NCBI GenBank assembly: GCA_038363925.1
Contig: JAQQWL010000001.1
Span: 434,001 to 498,000, forward strand
DNA: 64,000 nt
Direction of reading: 5' to 3'
From: Apiospora phragmitis
Taxonomy: Eukaryota; Ascomycota; Sordariomycetes; Amphisphaeriales; Apiosporaceae
In this document: piece after piece, positions 21,867-33,288 of the stretch
Layout of the letters: each line of letters starts with the position of its first letter
How positions within the stretch are numbered: position 1 is the first letter of the stretch
Program-made: the position numbers and the translations under genes
The notes under the pieces: model-generated
Databases searched by the model: none
What the model saw: the letters and a program-made list of their open reading frames with translations, nothing else
What the model was told of the DNA's origin: nothing

Positions 21867-23925
21867 CTACTGATTCCGCAACCGAACGTGTACAGGGAGC
21901 TCGTCCGTGGGATACGAGAGACCATTCGTGGTGCGATATGCGCGGTCGCCGTTGATTGTCGGCGGCTTCTCATCACTATCATCTCGGCCTCTGTTCATGA
22001 ATTCCATTAGTATCGGGGTAATACCAGAAAAAGGGGGTGGGTGAAAGAGAGAACGAAGGGTGGGAGAGAGAGAAGGAAAATCTAAGTATCAAAAAGCACT
22101 TACTGCAACGCATCCCACTTATCCCAATCGGTCTCAATGTCCAGCTCGCGCACCGTCAAGAGCAGCACCAGGCGCAACTCCATGAGCGCCAGGTCCTGCC
22201 CGATGCAGTTCATGGGCCCGTACTCGAACGGCCGCCACGCGTACTTTACGGGATACAGCTCGTGGCCTTCGGGCACCAGGTATCGCTCGGGGATGAACTC
22301 GTTGGCCCGCGGCCACAGCGCCGGGTCATGGTGCATGGCGGCCGTGCCCGTTGCGATGGCGAAGCCGTCGGTCGGGTAGTGCGTCGTGCTCTTGTTGTCG
22401 GAGGAATGATGCGCAGTAGTGAGGAAGAACGAGGGCCCGCCGCGTCGGATCGTCGCGGCTAGCGGGCTCAGGCGCAGCACCTCCTTGATCACGGCATTGG
22501 TGTACGGCAGCGCGTTCAGCAGCGCGGGGCTCGCGGCCAGCGTCGCCGACGCCGCGCGCGGGTCCGGGTCGAAGACGGTTGTGTGCTCGGTGCGCAGCTG
22601 CGCCAGGGCCGTCGGGTGCTTGGCGAGGAAGTGGAAGGCCCAGGTGATGGTGGTCGAGGTGGTGTCGTGGCCGGCGAAGAGGAACTGCTTCATGAGGTTC
22701 AGCACGTCCTCGCTGTACTGCTCCTTGTCCAGTTGAGGCAGAGGCGTCGTCTTGTTGTTGTTGCAGCCGCCGTTGGCGGCCGACGCGCCCTGCTCGTTGT
22801 TAATTTCCTTGGTCGCGAGCTGGACTACCGTCTTCTGCGTCGTGGCCTGCTCGCCCGACCCGATCTGCTCCTGGATGCGCGGCACCAGGGCGCGCCGCAG
22901 CGTGCGGCTGCAGCGCCACGCCTCGAGGTGCCACCAGGGGCTCAGGCGCAGCCGCAGGGTCCCGAGGTTCTTGAAGATGACGTGCCGGCGGACGAGCGTG
23001 CGCATGCTGTTCTGCAGCTCCGTCGGGCCCTCCCTCTGCTCGTTGGTGTTGAGGTTCCTGGTAAGTAAGTAGTTAGTGTCGCAAACCCCAATGCCAGTTT
23101 TTGACAGTCTCTACGAAATCCGTATGTGTCGCAAACTTACATGGCTACCCTGCAGATGATATCGAAAGTCATGTTGGTAGTAAGCTCCAGGAGCTGGAAC
23201 ATTCCCCCCCAAGACCCATCCTTGGGCGCTTTAGCCTTCAGGAGGCTGACGAAGGTCTCGACCTCTTCGATGAAGGTCGGCATGTGCGACTGGAGGTTCC
23301 GCGCCGAGAAGCCCGGGTTCAGCCGCGACCGCCAGAGGGTGTGGACGGGCTGGTCCCAGCCCGTGAGGTTGCGCGCGCCCGAGATGTAGCGGATCAAGTG
23401 CTTGATCTGGGGATGGCGGGGCCGGAGCCGGTCCTGCACGAGGTCCTGGCACATGGCCGGGTCGACGACGAAGGCGAAGGGCTCGAGGACGGGCCACAGG
23501 TCGAGGTAGATGACGGGCGGGCGCGCCGCGGCGCCCGGGAAGAACTTCGGCCAATTCTGGACCATGTAGATCTGGGCGTGGTGGTTGTGGGCGTCCTTGG
23601 GGAACAGGGCTCGGATGGCCACCATCATCTGGAGGTGGCCCCAGACGAGCGAGTGAGGTTCGGCGATGGGCTATACCACGGGGCTTTAGTACGTTGTAGT
23701 CAAAAAGGGGTAGAGACTGTTTGAAAAGCGCTGTATGTGCGTGTTACTCACTATGCCTTGCTCTTTCATCTTCCTGAACTTCATGCGATTCTGGTAGCCT
23801 TCAAAACAGAACAGGCCGATCTTGAAGCCCAGCAGGAGAAAGGCGGCCTTGATGCAGGCTTGCACCAAGGGCCAAGCCTGCCATTGTCCTGATGTCAAGA
23901 AAGTCATGCTAGACAACGCAAGCAT
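21867..23925 (-). CDS. Cytochrome P450 monooxygenase, CYP59/StcS-like
   Basis: Haem-thiolate monooxygenase, probably anchored in the ER. Exons are 23925-23752, 23670-23141, 23057-22104 and 21990-21867 (593 residues), with phases consistent and donors GTGAGT, GTAAGT and GTAAGT. An N-terminal hydrophobic segment ('ACIKAAFLLLGFKIGLF') is the anchor. 'AGHDTTSTT' (I helix) lies near 360, followed by 'KEVLRLSP' (ExxR) and 'PERYLVPEG'. The haem loop 'RPFEYGPMNCIGQ' has its Cys near residue 518. The last exon adds 'GDRAYRTTNGLSYPTD' and 'VHVRLRNQ', a tail I recall from StcS/CYP59-type enzymes; without splicing the frame would stop early at 22100. This subfamily often acts in polyketide pathways, but no polyketide synthase is nearby, so the substrate is unknown. 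It carries a long Gln/Asn/Ser-rich insert before the I helix. Confidence 0.92.
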
Positions 23926-25699
23926 TGGGCTATAACCCAGAGGCGCGATTCTCGTTGCCAAATCGGGCTGTATTTAACAGCCAGTTTGAAGTTGAAAATC
24001 TTGCGTTGGGGAAACGGCGCAACACCAGCGATGAAGAGAAGGGGGGTCCATGTCACGAAAGCACACTCCCTACTACTACCACTACTTACTACGCATCACT
24101 TTCCCAATCCGGCGTCAAAAATTGGACCGGCACTCGGCGAAACAAAGACTAACGAGATGGGAGGCGATCGGTTAGGTATGACAGCCAACTGCCAACCAGC
24201 AATGTGGGGGTCGCAAGGAAATCGGGGTCAGAACTCTATCGTATGTGTAAGTAGGGGGGGGTTCGGGTATGCGCAACGGTTGCCGTTAGCCGTAGTCCCC
24301 CCAACTCCAACGTCCAATAGACTCTTACCGAAAGAGGCCGGAGATTGAATGACAGCAAGAAATCGCAACGAAACCCCATTATCGAATCGGTCCGCTGCCA
24401 CTGCACTGGGGCAATTACGTAGACTACTATTACTATATCAGATCGGGTGTCATATCCAGATGGCGGCGATAGCGAATTGCTAACTCGATTGGGACGGGCA
24501 CGATACAGTTCAGTACGTAACTTGTTTGCAGCGCCCTAGCGAGACCCGCGAGGTCCCCTGTGTCGATCAACAAACAGTCTACATTAAAAGGGGAATGAAA
24601 ACGCCAAGGCGTCGGCTCTCGATAATCAAAGGCCGGGTAGGAGAATATGGCTTTTCAAGCACGATATGTACTGGAAGAAGTGAAGAGAAAGGCGAAGCGA
24701 AACTGCCACCACTCCATCCAGGGGAACATGGCTTCATTACAGCCATGATTAGTAGAACGTTTTACCTGCCGGCGCGTGTGGGTGGACACTCTGGGCGGGC
24801 AGGTGTGGGCGACAGAGACTGGCATTGTTGATTACTTCGCTCTTCTCAAGGCGACAAATCTCGGTCCGGGACTACTGTTGTACAAGCAAGCAACGTTGCA
24901 CTCGACCTTATCTACAAGGCCGCTTCAACACTGCTGGGTCACTGGAGTGTCCAGGGTTGGCTTCTTACCATGGTCAAATAGGGGTACCTCGTATATTCCA
25001 CATTGCGGACACATAAACTGGCTGAACAGCAGGCAAATACTAGTTACCCCCACGGAACAGCTGAAGCTTGATACCATACCAAAGGAAGATGATTCTACCC
25101 TTCTCCCTGCCTGTAATAGTGAGCCGGCCTATTTCGTTTGCTGTTTGGAGATTTGTGGTGTGAACTCATTCAAACACTCGCCCTCGCCAAAGGCTCTCCA
25201 GATATCCTCCGGGTGGTGGCATAGGCTGCTACACTCGTCGTGCACCTCAAACGGTGAATCGTGAGATGCCGTTGGCTCCCCGCGGAGTCGACTGACGCGA
25301 TCGCGCATGCGTGCAGCTTCCTCTGATTGGGAGACAATTGTCTTGTGATTGCCTTGCCCGTTTTGCAGGGGCCAAGGGAGTGAGAGCAGGTAGCTACTGT
25401 AGCTACCCCTCCTATTTTGAAGTGGGATAAAACAATCCCTTTCCACACGGACAAAGGCTTTCATCTCTCGTCCGGGCATGTCTCAGACCTCCTTCCAGAT
25501 CAACACCAATTGGATCGGATCACCAGCACGCCACTTTCAAGGAAGGGGGTTGGCATCATTCCCGCGACAACCACCTTACCACTTACATTATCACGAAGCC
25601 ATTCATAGCCATCGGCATCCCCTTCCCCAGCTGTTACTTCAGACAACACTCACCAGCACGTAAAGACTCAAAGCAAAATCTCCCAAACAAGACGTTCAC
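23926..25699. other. Divergent intergenic region of 1.8 kb, no gene seen
   Basis: Promoter space for the P450 and the 25.7-kb gene. Several frames of 60-160 codons occur on both strands (for example 24776-25264), none with recognisable features, splice sites or convincing codon bias. Confidence 0.5.
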
Positions 25700-26344
25700 A
25701 TGGCGGGTATATCACAGTCCAGTAGTGCGAGCGATAGACCCGGTAGCAGCAGTAGCAGCAGCTTCAAGCTGCTCTGCCAGTACCTCAACTACGGCGACGA
25801 CGCCCGCTCGCGGAACCAGGCGTACCTGACCCTGCGGAGCGCGCACATCCGGCCCTTCTTCGAAGAGTACGCGCGGGACTACCTGATGGAGGCCGAGTAC
25901 GTCGAGGACATCGGGCTGGAGGCCCTGCTGGAGTGGTGTAAGCGCAAGGATGCATTTCGGGCCAAGAAGTACACGAGCAGCAATAGCAGCAACAAGAAGA
26001 GCAGCAGCAGCAGCCGCCATCCATCTTCCTCCGCTTCTTCGTCGTGGTCGAAAAAGGCGGGCTGGTCGGCCCTGGACCACGCTGCCCGCTTCGTCGTCCA
26101 GGCCCTGCAGTTAAGCTGGCGGAGCCCGGGCGGCTACTGGTCGCTTGGCCGCTGCGATCTCGAGAGCGTGAGCGCCAGCGACTCGGAGGATGGCACCGAG
26201 TTCTGGCAGGCCTGGCTTGTGCTCCGGTACCTCCAGTCGGAGTGGGAGGCGGAGAATCTTGAGGGAAGCGGCGGCAGCGAGGATTCTGGGATACGTTCAG
26301 ATGTGTGCTGTGACGCGGATGTCTATGGAGACGTGGTGAGGTGA
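25700..26344 (+). CDS. Hypothetical protein, 214 residues
   Basis: Single-exon frame with strong G/C bias at third positions and a leader rich in CCTTCC/CACCA upstream. Residues 1-22 are Ser-rich. About 23-85 look folded ('LLCQYLNYGDDARSRNQ', 'RPFFEEYARDYLMEAEYVED'). Then comes a Ser/Lys low-complexity stretch, a Trp-rich block ('GYWSLGRCDLESV', 'EFWQAWLVLRYLQSEW'), and an acidic Gly/Ser tail. There is no signal peptide or membrane helix. I do not recognise a family. It may be lineage-specific. Confidence 0.6.
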   Translation: MAGISQSSSASDRPGSSSSSSFKLLCQYLNYGDDARSRNQAYLTLRSAHIRPFFEEYARDYLMEAEYVEDIGLEALLEWCKRKDAFRAKKYTSSNSSNKKSSSSSRHPSSSASSSWSKKAGWSALDHAARFVVQALQLSWRSPGGYWSLGRCDLESVSASDSEDGTEFWQAWLVLRYLQSEWEAENLEGSGGSEDSGIRSDVCCDADVYGDVVR

Positions 26345-27255
26345 AGTGTGTTTTTTCAGTTAGGGAAACGAAGTCGTTCTGTAACTTCTGTCTGCTGTAA
26401 TTCAACTCGCGATTATTACATTCCCTGCATTGTCTCGTCTTCATTCATGGTACGATAGAGGGAACACGAGGAACGAATGATGAAATCAGGAACGATTTTG
26501 GTCTGGTTGGCTGGAGTACTTAGGCGTTGTTGTCCCCTTTTCAGGTTGGCAGCCACGAGGGCGGGAGATGGGATTGATAGGTGCTGGTTTTCTCTGGCGT
26601 ACTCGGTGGTACTTCTAGCACACATCTCGGGTTGGCCCAATGAAGAGCAAGAGACTTAATTCATGTGCAGGAGGATTGTTCTCACAAGGGCTTGCAGCCT
26701 GGTAGGGTTGCACGAAGAGACCTCGCGCTTCCAGCTCGTCCAACAAGGACGTCCCCTAGACAATTGCTTCTTCCACATGCACTTTATAGCAAACGAAATA
26801 CTTCGACGGGCTTCAAATCGCAAGGCTCTGGAATTACTATTTATAGTATTCATAGTCTTCATGATTGGATGCGGCCGTTTCCGCGAGCATTCGCGTTTTC
26901 GTCTGGCTTTTTAGCTGTGTAAGGAGACGACGCCACCTGCACTGATAGGTTCTCGTCTTCCACACCTAAATTAAGCTGGCCGAGCTGACGTTGCTAATGT
27001 AGAGGTGTGGTCTTTAATCCTTCAGCGAAGGCGGCTATCTGTGATACCTCTGATGCACACGAGTGATGGAGATCTCAGAGCCTCATTCCCCCTACCCAAT
27101 GCGGGTATTTCAACCCCGTGGGGCACCCCCTCCTGCAAGCATTTGCGAGCTTCTGCTCAATATCCTCGTCATCTATGTTTCTATGTAGGCCATCAAAGCC
27201 TTGAAGTGTATCCAATACCACCTTTGTTACTGTTCAATAGTTGCCTCTCCCCAAA
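26345..27255. other. Intergenic stretch before the decayed membrane-protein gene
   Basis: About 0.9 kb. Overlapping frames at 26663-26922 on both strands are not supported by motif or codon use. No RNA gene or repeat seen. Confidence 0.5.
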
Positions 27256-29611
27256 ATGGGTGCTAACGTCCCTCCGCGGCAACGCACCCTCTTCAACTAC
27301 AACGATCCTATCAACGGCACGGTCGGCACAGCAAACTACGATACCAACCGGATGATACCTCAGGATCTTGGGGCCGCACAGAAGCGGACATTCCCGTCAG
27401 CAACATCCACGAGCAGCAGAACCACCAGGGTGACAGACTTTGCAAGTCACAAAACCGAATATCCATCATTCACTCAAACTCCGTACTACTACCAGAAAAG
27501 AGAAGAGAAGGCGGTAGCTTCACCCACGAATTATCGGTTCCGCAGGCACAAATTTCGGTCCGGTAATCGTGGTGCTGCTCTATGCCTTTACCATTTTTCA
27601 TTATATTCGGCGCCCGGCTGTGAATGGCGTCATCGCTAACAGAGTGGTCGATGGCAAGACTGTTTTCTACACATGGATCATAGTTGCCATCTTCCTGCTC
27701 GACTGGGCCAAGTCGGCCTGCAGGGTTCGAGGCCGCTGCCTTGATGCGACCTGCCGTGGCACCGTCGAACGCTCGCCAGCTGCTGTGGCACAACGACAAA
27801 GCGTGGGGTTCCGTGAACGGATGGTGGAAGGTATGAATTCTCAGTACGAAATACCTGATGAAGCAGATGGTGCCATGCCGACGTCCTGACATGCCGGTAA
27901 TGTGGAGAGGACCAGGTCCCGCTTTGGTTCTACCTGGCTGCTACCAGTTTCCTCTTCTATGCCGCCGTCCCCCTTACTAGGTCTGTCGATTGACCAAGGG
28001 TAGGCGCTGAGTCCTAGTACACGGCTGGTGGAGGTTGCCGGCGCCAACCGGACCACTTTAAACCTGAGATCCTGGGGCAACTTGCCCGAGGAGGTCGACA
28101 AGGCCTGGCGCCAAGGCAATCCGATGACCCCCTTTGGCGAGACCGTCTTCTACTCACCCGAAGGCAGCTCCAACGTCAGCAGCATGTACTACGAAGATTA
28201 CATCCAGGATATCTACCAGAGGCAGCTGAAGAATGCTGGTAGCCCCATAAACCAAACCATATCCTTCTTTTCTGGGCCGGAAGTGACCGAGAGAGCGTTC
28301 GGTAGTGCCTGGGGACTTTTGACCAACGTTTCCTGTCCGCCAATGTCCCCTTCGACCGCGATTTACGGTTTTTCAAATTCAATACGCCCGATGATTGGAC
28401 CTCGGAGATGCCTGGGGTCAATGAAACAGGATACCCATACAATTCAACGGGCTACGCTCAGCGACCTGAGCTAGCCGAGGTAGGCCAAGGCCTATCTGGT
28501 ATATACCGCGACATTGGACATTCCTCTGGCGTGTCGTATAAGTACTTCGTGGCTAGGGACTACAATAGCTCCTTCGGTATTTCCCAGTATGCGGACACTG
28601 ATTTGTGGCCCTTGCCGATCCATGGCCACGTCGAAACCGTCCTATGGCAAGGCCACAAACTCCTACGACGTAACCTTGGGGCAGGAAGCCACTCGGAAGC
28701 CATGGCATCTCACCCACTGGTCGAACGTTCCATATACTGTGTCGATAATGCGACGTATCTGGGTATGCAGTTCAATGCGCTGTAGTATCTGACGTTGAGG
28801 TTGCCAAGGTCTCTGCCGACACCATCACATTCAAGGACTTCCAACGCTGGCCAGTTCCCAAACGCCAAGTCGGGGGAACACCAACGACCAGGTGCTCGAC
28901 TGGCAAGGGGTGGAGGCTATGCAAGCGATAGTCTACGCTGCACTGACAGGTCTCGCGCTGCACAACGAGGCGGCGTCCAAGTGCAACAGCAGCGTGTCCA
29001 AGACCTGCAATCCGTGGATGGGAGCGAGCATGGCCCTGAACTTGGCTTCTTATACGGTGAATAGTACCAGAAATTATGCACAACTGCAGTTGCCTCTTAT
29101 CACCCCGGAGCAGATGACGCTGGCCATGTACAAGATCTTTGGAGTCACCGCGGCGGCTATGATGGGGCCGGGGCCGGGCAGCTGGACGTCAGAAGGCGGA
29201 CTCTACGGACTAGACCCGGCCAACGACTTGGTGACTGGTAGAGTACCTTACCAAGTTGTGGCGGTTACACTGGTGGTCTGGGCCCTCCTGACCGTTTTGC
29301 CTCAGGTATGGGCTCTTCTCTTCTGGGGCCGTCGGTGGGCCGCCACGCTGGATGGCTTCGTGCTGTTCCGGCTCGGCGCCGAGTGGCGGGATGACATACA
29401 CAAGCTCACGAGCGACAACCTTGGCGACAGCGGCACCGACTGTTTGGTGCGTGTCCCGGGCCTGGTAGGGGAAATACAGAAGAGTAGCAGCCGCGAAGAT
29501 GGTATTGGGCTCCATGGCGGCGGTCACCATCCTCGTGCGAATTTGGACAACAGCACTGGTTTCGTGGGCTTGATTCCCGTCAGTAATAAGAGAGGTAAAT
29601 TATACTCGTGA
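27256..29611 (+). pseudogene. Decayed gene for a multi-pass membrane protein of unknown function
   Basis: Protein-like sequence continues for 2.3 kb but changes frame several times. The N-terminus starts 'MGANVPPRQRTLFNYNDP'. A frame change near 27540 leads to membrane helices 'GPVIVVLLYAFTIFHYI' and 'VFYTWIIVAIFLLDWAKSA'. Another near 27718 leads to 'GFEAAALMRP' and 'AWGSVNGWWK', followed by a GTATGA donor. A third helix ('LWFYLAATSFLFYAAVPLT') follows about 80 bases later. Then there is a frame change, an in-frame TAG at 28001-28003 where Trp would fit, a glycosylation-rich outer domain broken again near 28345, 28640 and 28880, a last helix ('VAVTLVVWALLTVLPQVWA') and a tail ending at 29611. 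So many lesions exclude simple sequencing slips. Family resemblance is to fungal membrane proteins with a large outer loop; I cannot name one. Confidence 0.75.
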
Positions 29612-30114
29612 CTGAACTAAATAGTGTATATTACATTTACCTACACGCTTGAGGGAAGAGCGAGTGGACGGGAGGCACTTTCGACTCACAGTGCCGAGAG
29701 GACAGTAATAATCAGGTTTACAATGCTCTAGCTTTTAATTTAGGGCTTTATAATTATATTTAGGCTTAATGAGATACCATTCACGAAATGAGCAAAGGGT
29801 CGGCTAACAGGCCGGACAACTGGTGGGCAGGTAGCAGCAGAGCAAGCCTCGTACACTGGCGTCGATGCTGATTCTGGGGATGAACTTGTGAGTGTGTTGT
29901 AATCTGTCTACCCTTCTCATCCAGTCGAAACTTGCTAACGGAACGTGCGTCAAGCTAGAAAAGCGAACGCCTTATGGTAGATATCCCTCTGCATTCGGAG
30001 CTTGAACGAGATGCCGAACCCCCCAGCCTTGCATCTTCCGATGGGGTCGAGATATCTGCTGTTTCGTCCACATAAATCCCGGCCGATGCGAAACTACTAT
30101 CAGCCGAATTATCA
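29612..30114. other. A+T-rich spacer between two relics
   Basis: Includes a TTTAATTTAGGGCTTTATAATTATATTTAGG tract around 29733-29764 in a drifted, A+T-rich context. No gene seen. Confidence 0.5.
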
Positions 30115-30682
30115 TTGGCTCCTCCCACAGTCTCTGATTTCGACCTCGGTGTCCACAGGTGGCGCCGGATTTACATGGACCATATACGGCAAGTTGTTTG
30201 GAGCAAGGAGGCATTTGGCCACCTCGTCCTGGATGATAGCAAAAAAGGAGATACTGCGGTCCATCGCCCTACTAGGTTCCCGAAGCACTTCTTCGCGTAT
30301 CCCATCCCAATCTGTTATCTCATTTCACAGACCGCCTGGACATGGCAAGACCTTCGCTGCCGAAGCTGTTGCCGAGCTTGCTGAGAAGCCCTAGTTTCGC
30401 ATAGCACCCCGTGGAATGGAGTCGTCAATCCAGGATGTACGGAATATCGTCAGATCAGCACCATCCGTCACCAAAAGTTGGGACTCTGTCTTACTTCTCG
30501 AGCAATCGGATGTATATCTTGAGTCTCATACCAAAACTGACTTGTTCGGCAACGCAATCGTGGCCGAGTTCAACCACCTTCTCGACGACTACCAAAGTAT
30601 CATCATCTTGACGTCCAGTCGCACGGATTCGTTTGACTACCCCACGGTTTGGGCTTGGTCGCAATTCTTTATTTCCCAGTAG
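30115..30682 (+). pseudogene. Relic of a fungal AAA ATPase domain
   Basis: Pieces of one AAA module occur in the right order but in two frames and interrupted. 'WSKEAFGHLVLDDSKK' (30190-30250) matches the lead-in helix of large fungal AAA proteins. After a frame change comes a Walker A-like 'PPGHGKTFAAEAVAELAEKP' at about 30333-30391, directly followed by TAG (30392-30394). The same frame then continues 'ESSIQDVRNIVRSAPSVTKS' and a Walker B position reading 'SVLLLEQSDVYLES', where family members have LLLDEAD. 'DYQSIIILTSSRTDSFD' corresponds to sensor 1. The Walker B acidic pair and continuity are lost, so it cannot encode a working ATPase. No flanking exons of the rest of such a protein are visible. 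Confidence 0.7.
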
Positions 30683-30858
30683 TGGTCCCTCGGTCCTGGC
30701 CACAATTGCGACTTGGGGGGGAATGTATGCTAAGACCGCAAGATCACTCCATTGCCATCTCCATCTCCGGCTTCGCTGTCCCGCTGACCTTGTCATCTGT
30801 AACTTTCCAGAAACTTCGAAGGTGAGAAGTATCTCACTGCCCAGGATCGAGGAAGCAA

Positions 30859-31479
30859 TCACAAAGTCGGCTTTGCGACCTGCAGGACTGCCATCATCTC
30901 GTACGCCCCGATGCCACAGTCGGACCCCTCTCGGATCGTGAGCCGCACCTCCGACGACGATGATTCATGCTGCCGCCCCTCAAGCGCCGGCCGAAAGACC
31001 TCCCAGTCGGCCTGGGGCCCCAGCCAGACAACCGTGCGCACCTTCCTGCCGCGCCCGAACAAGGCGTCGACGTAGCGCTGGACCAGGTCGACGCTCCGCG
31101 GGTACACGAACATCAGCGCCGCGGCGTCCTCGGCCCGGCGGCACAGGGCCCAGGTGCCCGCGACCGTGTTGGTGCGGTCTTCGGGGAGGTAGGACATCAT
31201 GGTGGTGGGGGCGGCGGTCGCGACCTCGGCCCCCTCTACGCGCATTGTCGTCATTGGGTCATCGTCCTCTTGTGGTGCCGTCAGATAGGAGTGCAGTAGG
31301 CTCGCCAGGAGGCCGCTGCCACAGCCCACGGAGAGGACGAGGCCCGAGGGCGGCTCTTTTCTTCGGCTGCTGTCGTTCCGAAACAGGTGCTTGAGCGTCT
31401 CCAAGAGACGGGTTGATAAGTTGAGACAGCAGTTTGGGTGGCATAGCGGCGTGTCTGAGAGGACCGGAAGACTCGTCAT
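30859..31479 (-). CDS. Class I SAM-dependent methyltransferase-like protein
   Basis: 206-residue single-exon frame. 'GLVLSVGCGSGLLASLL' at about residues 45-61 is a class I methyltransferase motif I (hhxhGxGxG) for S-adenosylmethionine binding. Later strands 'DAAALMFVYPRS' and 'VRTVVWLGPQADWEVF' fit the rest of a Rossmann fold, and it ends 'AYEMMAVLQVAKPTL'. The ATG at 31479 ('MTSLPVLSDTPLCHPN') is preferred over the upstream in-frame ATG at 31608, which only adds a basic low-complexity lead. The substrate is unknown. It lies between two relics but shows no lesion itself. Confidence 0.72.
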   Translation of the reverse strand: MTSLPVLSDTPLCHPNCCLNLSTRLLETLKHLFRNDSSRRKEPPSGLVLSVGCGSGLLASLLHSYLTAPQEDDDPMTTMRVEGAEVATAAPTTMMSYLPEDRTNTVAGTWALCRRAEDAAALMFVYPRSVDLVQRYVDALFGRGRKVRTVVWLGPQADWEVFRPALEGRQHESSSSEVRLTIREGSDCGIGAYEMMAVLQVAKPTL

Positions 31480-32689
31480 GATGACGGTATCGAGGATGCG
31501 TTGGCGGTGGTTGGGAATGTGGAGTGACGTCCGGGATTTCAAACCGGCGGCGTCCCTAGCGCGGCGTCCCCCACCCCCCAGCAAAGTCATTAATCTATTC
31601 CGGACCATCCCGCCGGTTCCATCTATACAGAACGCGTGTATTACCTAAACCAGAGACTTTAAACAGACGACAACGCATGTAGTGCCAACGAGAGCCAACA
31701 GGCCACCCGGCTTCTGCATCCCGCTTTCAAAGCATCTGGCCGGAAAACCCGACTATATTATTTGATCCATTAGAATAGTGAGCCGGCCCAGAATTCGCTT
31801 TTCAAGAACATACGCAACCTGAAGTTTTTGTCAAAGGCTTGTCTCTTGCCCTGACAAGAGCCTCCCCGGAATTCGCATGGAATGTAGTTACGCAAAGATC
31901 AGGAGGGACCATTCTCGGCCCGCCCACCAAGGAGCCCGCTAGATCCTAGCCACAAAACCAATCATCTAGGCTGGTCCGTTCATCGCATCATTGTCTTGGT
32001 AGTTTCTTCCCCTGGGTGTGGAGCCCAGAATGCCAAGCAAAGCTGACATCTTGGGGCATATATGCGCCACTAAATAGAGCCTATTAGTATAGATCTCTAT
32101 AGTTGGAACTAAGACTAGCTTTATCCTGACAAGGAAATGCATGCACTGACCAACTACAACCGAGGGCAAGACGGGGGGCTAGTGTTAGTTTGGGGAACCC
32201 CTGACGTGCATGCTTAATATAGGCCAAACTGACTCGCACGTACGGAAGGGGGCAAGGCTTATACAACTGCTATGATCCATGTCACCGATTTACACAGCCT
32301 CTAGTAATAACTCGCGGTGCGCCCTGGATACCTGCATTGATACTACCTGGTGGAAGCGTGATAGATTAATTGCTGCGCATCTGACCGGCCCCCTGAGGAT
32401 CACGATGTTATGGGGATGTGCCCATCTCGTCACGACCGAATTCGATATATATTTATCTAAGGATAATTATCCCTTCCTGACGAGTAAAGCAACATTCCAG
32501 CATATCTTTCTCATCTCAAAGCAACGCACTCACTTTCCTTTGAAGTTCCAACAGCCTCGCTCGCTCAATACCCAGCTATACCAACGCACTCGCTCACATA
32601 CATAAAAGCATTATCCCACATAACTACCGTCATCATCGCCATCACCATCATCACTAAAGTCAACGAACTATTCCCCAAAAACCAAAAAC
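31480..32689. other. Divergent intergenic region of 1.2 kb
   Basis: A+T-rich, with drifted palindromic stretches such as TATAGATCTCTATAG around 32088-32102. The last 150 bases before 32690 are CATCAC/ACACTC-rich, a typical leader for a fungal secreted protein gene. No gene seen. Confidence 0.5.
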
Positions 32690-32977
32690 ATGCAGCTTAT
32701 TTCCATCTCCACCAAGGCTCTGGCGTCAGCCCTGCTGCTCTCCAGCCTCGCCGCTGCACTCCCCGCCGCCGCCAAGGGGGGATCGGTATCGCTACCGGGA
32801 GGCGACGTCGTCGTCATCCCGTCCGTCTTGAACGCCAACGGGACCGAGACGTGCGACCCGCTCGAGTGCTCCTGCATGGACGAGTCCGCGTCGGTGATCC
32901 GCTGTGTCGTCCCGCTGGGCGGCGACAAGACCAAGTGCGCAAACATGTGCAGGAGCGTCGACCTCTCTCACGAATAA
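32690..32977 (+). CDS. Small secreted cysteine-rich protein (effector-like)
   Basis: 95 residues. Residues 1 to about 25 form a signal peptide ('ISISTKALASALLLSSLAAA') with an AxA-type cleavage region. The mature part has six cysteines, spaced TCDPLEC-SC, then RC, KC and MC, and one NGT sequon. Size, secretion and even cysteine number fit apoplastic effector or defence-related small secreted proteins, but no named family is evident. It is intronless with a CATCAC-rich leader. The neighbours are relics and accessory genes, which fits a fast-evolving locus. It could also be a cell-wall protein. Confidence 0.72.
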   Translation: MQLISISTKALASALLLSSLAAALPAAAKGGSVSLPGGDVVVIPSVLNANGTETCDPLECSCMDESASVIRCVVPLGGDKTKCANMCRSVDLSHE

Positions 32978-33288
32978 AGCAGTACATCCCATCTCAAAGC
33001 TATATGTACTGTTTTGCTGTGCATTTGGATGGGTCTTTGGCAAATACCTGAGCACGGCTTTGACAGGCTGTATATTATTCTCTTTGTAAAGACGTCTGGC
33101 GTTGCCTAGAAGATTTCCTATCTTCGCAGTATTTCCATGTATATTCATGGGTGTAATAAGAGGAGTTAGGAGTCATCGATTCTAATACAAATTGCACCAT
33201 GCATCGACTCCATTGCTAGGTTCAATGTAAAATGTTTGTGCATCGATAACTGCTTCTTTGTTCGAAGCATTCCTGCAAACACGATGTT

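Noticed and set aside
22100..22103. Stop directly after 'DKWDAL' in the first P450
   Set aside because: The bases are CA|GTAAGT, a donor. The next exon gives a tail I recall from this P450 class.
22583..23724. Plus-strand frames over the P450 gene
   Set aside because: Antisense shadows of the P450 exons.
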